This document shows, in pieces, positions 63,237 through 64,000 of a DNA stretch of 64,000 bases; the first letter of the stretch is position 1, and each line of letters begins with the position of its first letter. The notes under the pieces are model-generated. The model saw only the letters and a list, made by a program, of their open reading frames with translations. It had not been told where the DNA came from and ran no database searches. Made by a program: the position numbers and the translations under genes. The stretch comes from Flavobacterium sp. ov086 (GTDB lineage Bacteria; Bacteroidota; Bacteroidia; Flavobacteriales; Flavobacteriaceae), in assembly GCF_900187965.1 (NCBI RefSeq), contig NZ_FZNL01000026.1, positions 1 through 64,000 of the forward strand. The letters are read 5' to 3'.

Positions 63237-63878
63237 TTATTTTTTCTTCATTATGATTTCCATACTCTTGTATTCTGATCCATTTTTGGTGTCAAACATT
63301 TCCATTTTACGAGTAGTTGGGTCAACGATAGTGTAAATTTCCCGATAAGGTGTTTTTTTACCATTTACGGGATTCACCATTTCGCCTTTGAATTCGATAC
63401 TTTTCGTTTTATCGTCAAATGTTCCGGTGGCAACTACCATTCCTGTTCCCATATTGTCGATAAATGTGGTGGTATATTCTTTACTTGCATTATTGTAGGC
63501 TAAGGTACTTTTTCCTTCAAATGGCTGTCCCATCATCTTTCCCTGATAATTTGCTTCCTGATAACGTCCGCCAAGTATCATTTTGATATTTGCCGTGGAA
63601 GTTGCTTTTTCAGGTTTTCCATTCGCTTCTGACCAAAAAGTCATATCACAGTTCCACGTTCCAGTCTCGTCTGCCATCATTTTGTGCGGATTTCCCGGTG
63701 TGGCGTATTCTGTCCAGGCTTTCATTTGTGCTGCCGAATCTAAAGGTTGTTCAGCAATTGGTTCTTCTGTTTTGATACTATCAGCAACTTTTGAAGTTTC
63801 TGTTTCCGTTTTTACTTCTTTTTTACACGAAACAAAACACAATGCTAACATTGATAGTTTGATACAAAAATTTTTCAT
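63237..63878 (-). CDS. DUF1579 lipoprotein
   Basis: 213-aa protein. Lipobox LCFVSC puts the lipidated Cys at residue 18, followed by KKE. A Glu/Thr-rich linker (residues 20-50) leads to the DUF1579 domain: ETGTWNCDMTFWSEANGKPEK, LGGRYQEANYQGKMMGQPFEGKSTLAYNN, and the closing KMEMFDTKNGSEYKSMEI. These lipocalin-like barrels have no known biochemical role. Monocistronic with A/T-rich flanks. Confidence 0.88.
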   Translation of the reverse strand: MKNFCIKLSMLALCFVSCKKEVKTETETSKVADSIKTEEPIAEQPLDSAAQMKAWTEYATPGNPHKMMADETGTWNCDMTFWSEANGKPEKATSTANIKMILGGRYQEANYQGKMMGQPFEGKSTLAYNNASKEYTTTFIDNMGTGMVVATGTFDDKTKSIEFKGEMVNPVNGKKTPYREIYTIVDPTTRKMEMFDTKNGSEYKSMEIIMKKK

Positions 63879-63929
63879 AATTAACTGATTTAATGATTAT
63901 TAAAACAAAAGTATAAAAAAATATATAAA

Positions 63930-64000
63930 CTATCTTTTATCGATTTTGACTGATTTTATGATGGCTTCCAGATCCAGCATCAAATCTCGTTCTTCATTTG
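63930..64000 (-). CDS. C-terminal fragment of a gene cut by the window edge
   Basis: An open frame enters from base 64000 on the minus strand and stops at 63930-63932 (TAG): NEERDLMLDLEAIIKSVKID then KR. Amphipathic helical end; too short to identify. The next gene upstream continues outside the window. Confidence 0.45.
   Translation of the reverse strand, partial: NEERDLMLDLEAIIKSVKIDKR

Overview
This window is chromosomal DNA from a Bacteroidota bacterium, most likely a Flavobacterium. The signs are low G+C, type IX secretion parts (a SprB-like adhesin with a C-terminal sorting domain and a PorP/SprF partner), TAnnTTTG-type promoter elements, almost no Shine-Dalgarno sequences, lycopene cyclase, CarboxypepD_reg/TonB receptors, and a clustered heme pathway of flavobacterial type. 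No rRNA, tRNA or CRISPR was seen. The assignment rests on gene content and motifs read by eye.

Layout. 1-2300: 3' end of a repeat-rich adhesin and its SprF-like partner. 2312-5836: a tRNA wobble-uridine hydroxylation locus with ferredoxin, TrhP (U32) and TrhO (rhodanese), split by a frameshifted RAYT transposase relic; the two hydroxylation proteins share a C-terminal domain. 6136-11801: an RND multidrug efflux operon. 11941-17410: bacilliredoxin, ArsR regulator, lycopene cyclase, periplasmic thioredoxin and a TonB receptor. 17723-22187: metal homeostasis, with a TrxB-like oxidoreductase, MerC-like protein, Fur/Zur-type regulator with two 7-1-7 operators, an Nramp-UspA fusion and a DtxR-family regulator. 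22491-25321: a small unknown protein, enoyl-CoA hydratase and an orphan histidine kinase. 25495-38652: nearly the whole heme pathway (hemJ, hemH, an AraC regulator, hemA, hemC, hemD, hemE, hemF, hemB; only hemL not seen), interrupted by an intact RAYT flanked by paired REP palindromes, and ending in a c-type cytochrome lipoprotein. 38743-44645: GyrI-like protein, tandem M13 peptidases duplicated with their terminator, and a DMT exporter. 44844-48080: SCO protein and the feoA-feoB-small Cys-rich protein iron operon. 48325-55037: small membrane protein, HD hydrolase, acyl-ACP desaturase, PlsC, RnpA, DUF4349, S41 protease and a double-OmpA protein.

55360-62633 is the most unusual region. It is an AT-rich minus-strand operon for a putative double-glycine-leader peptide system: two tiny precursor genes (54 and 43 aa) with near-identical leaders ending in GG and a shared ANxCH start of the core, a CPBP membrane protease, a protein resembling HExxH-type 2-oxoglutarate peptide hydroxylases but with HQTGH, a TPR protein, a C39-peptidase ABC exporter and an HlyD adaptor. 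An XRE regulator is divergent, with a TGCATA palindrome between. A hairpin after the second precursor gene may set the precursor-to-machinery ratio. ElaA-like acetyltransferase, a DUF1579 lipoprotein and a partial gene close the window.

A second theme is the intergenic space. Many gaps hold long inverted repeats (perfect arms of 16-29 bp), mostly just downstream of a gene's stop codon, and two unlike RAYT/REP sets are present.
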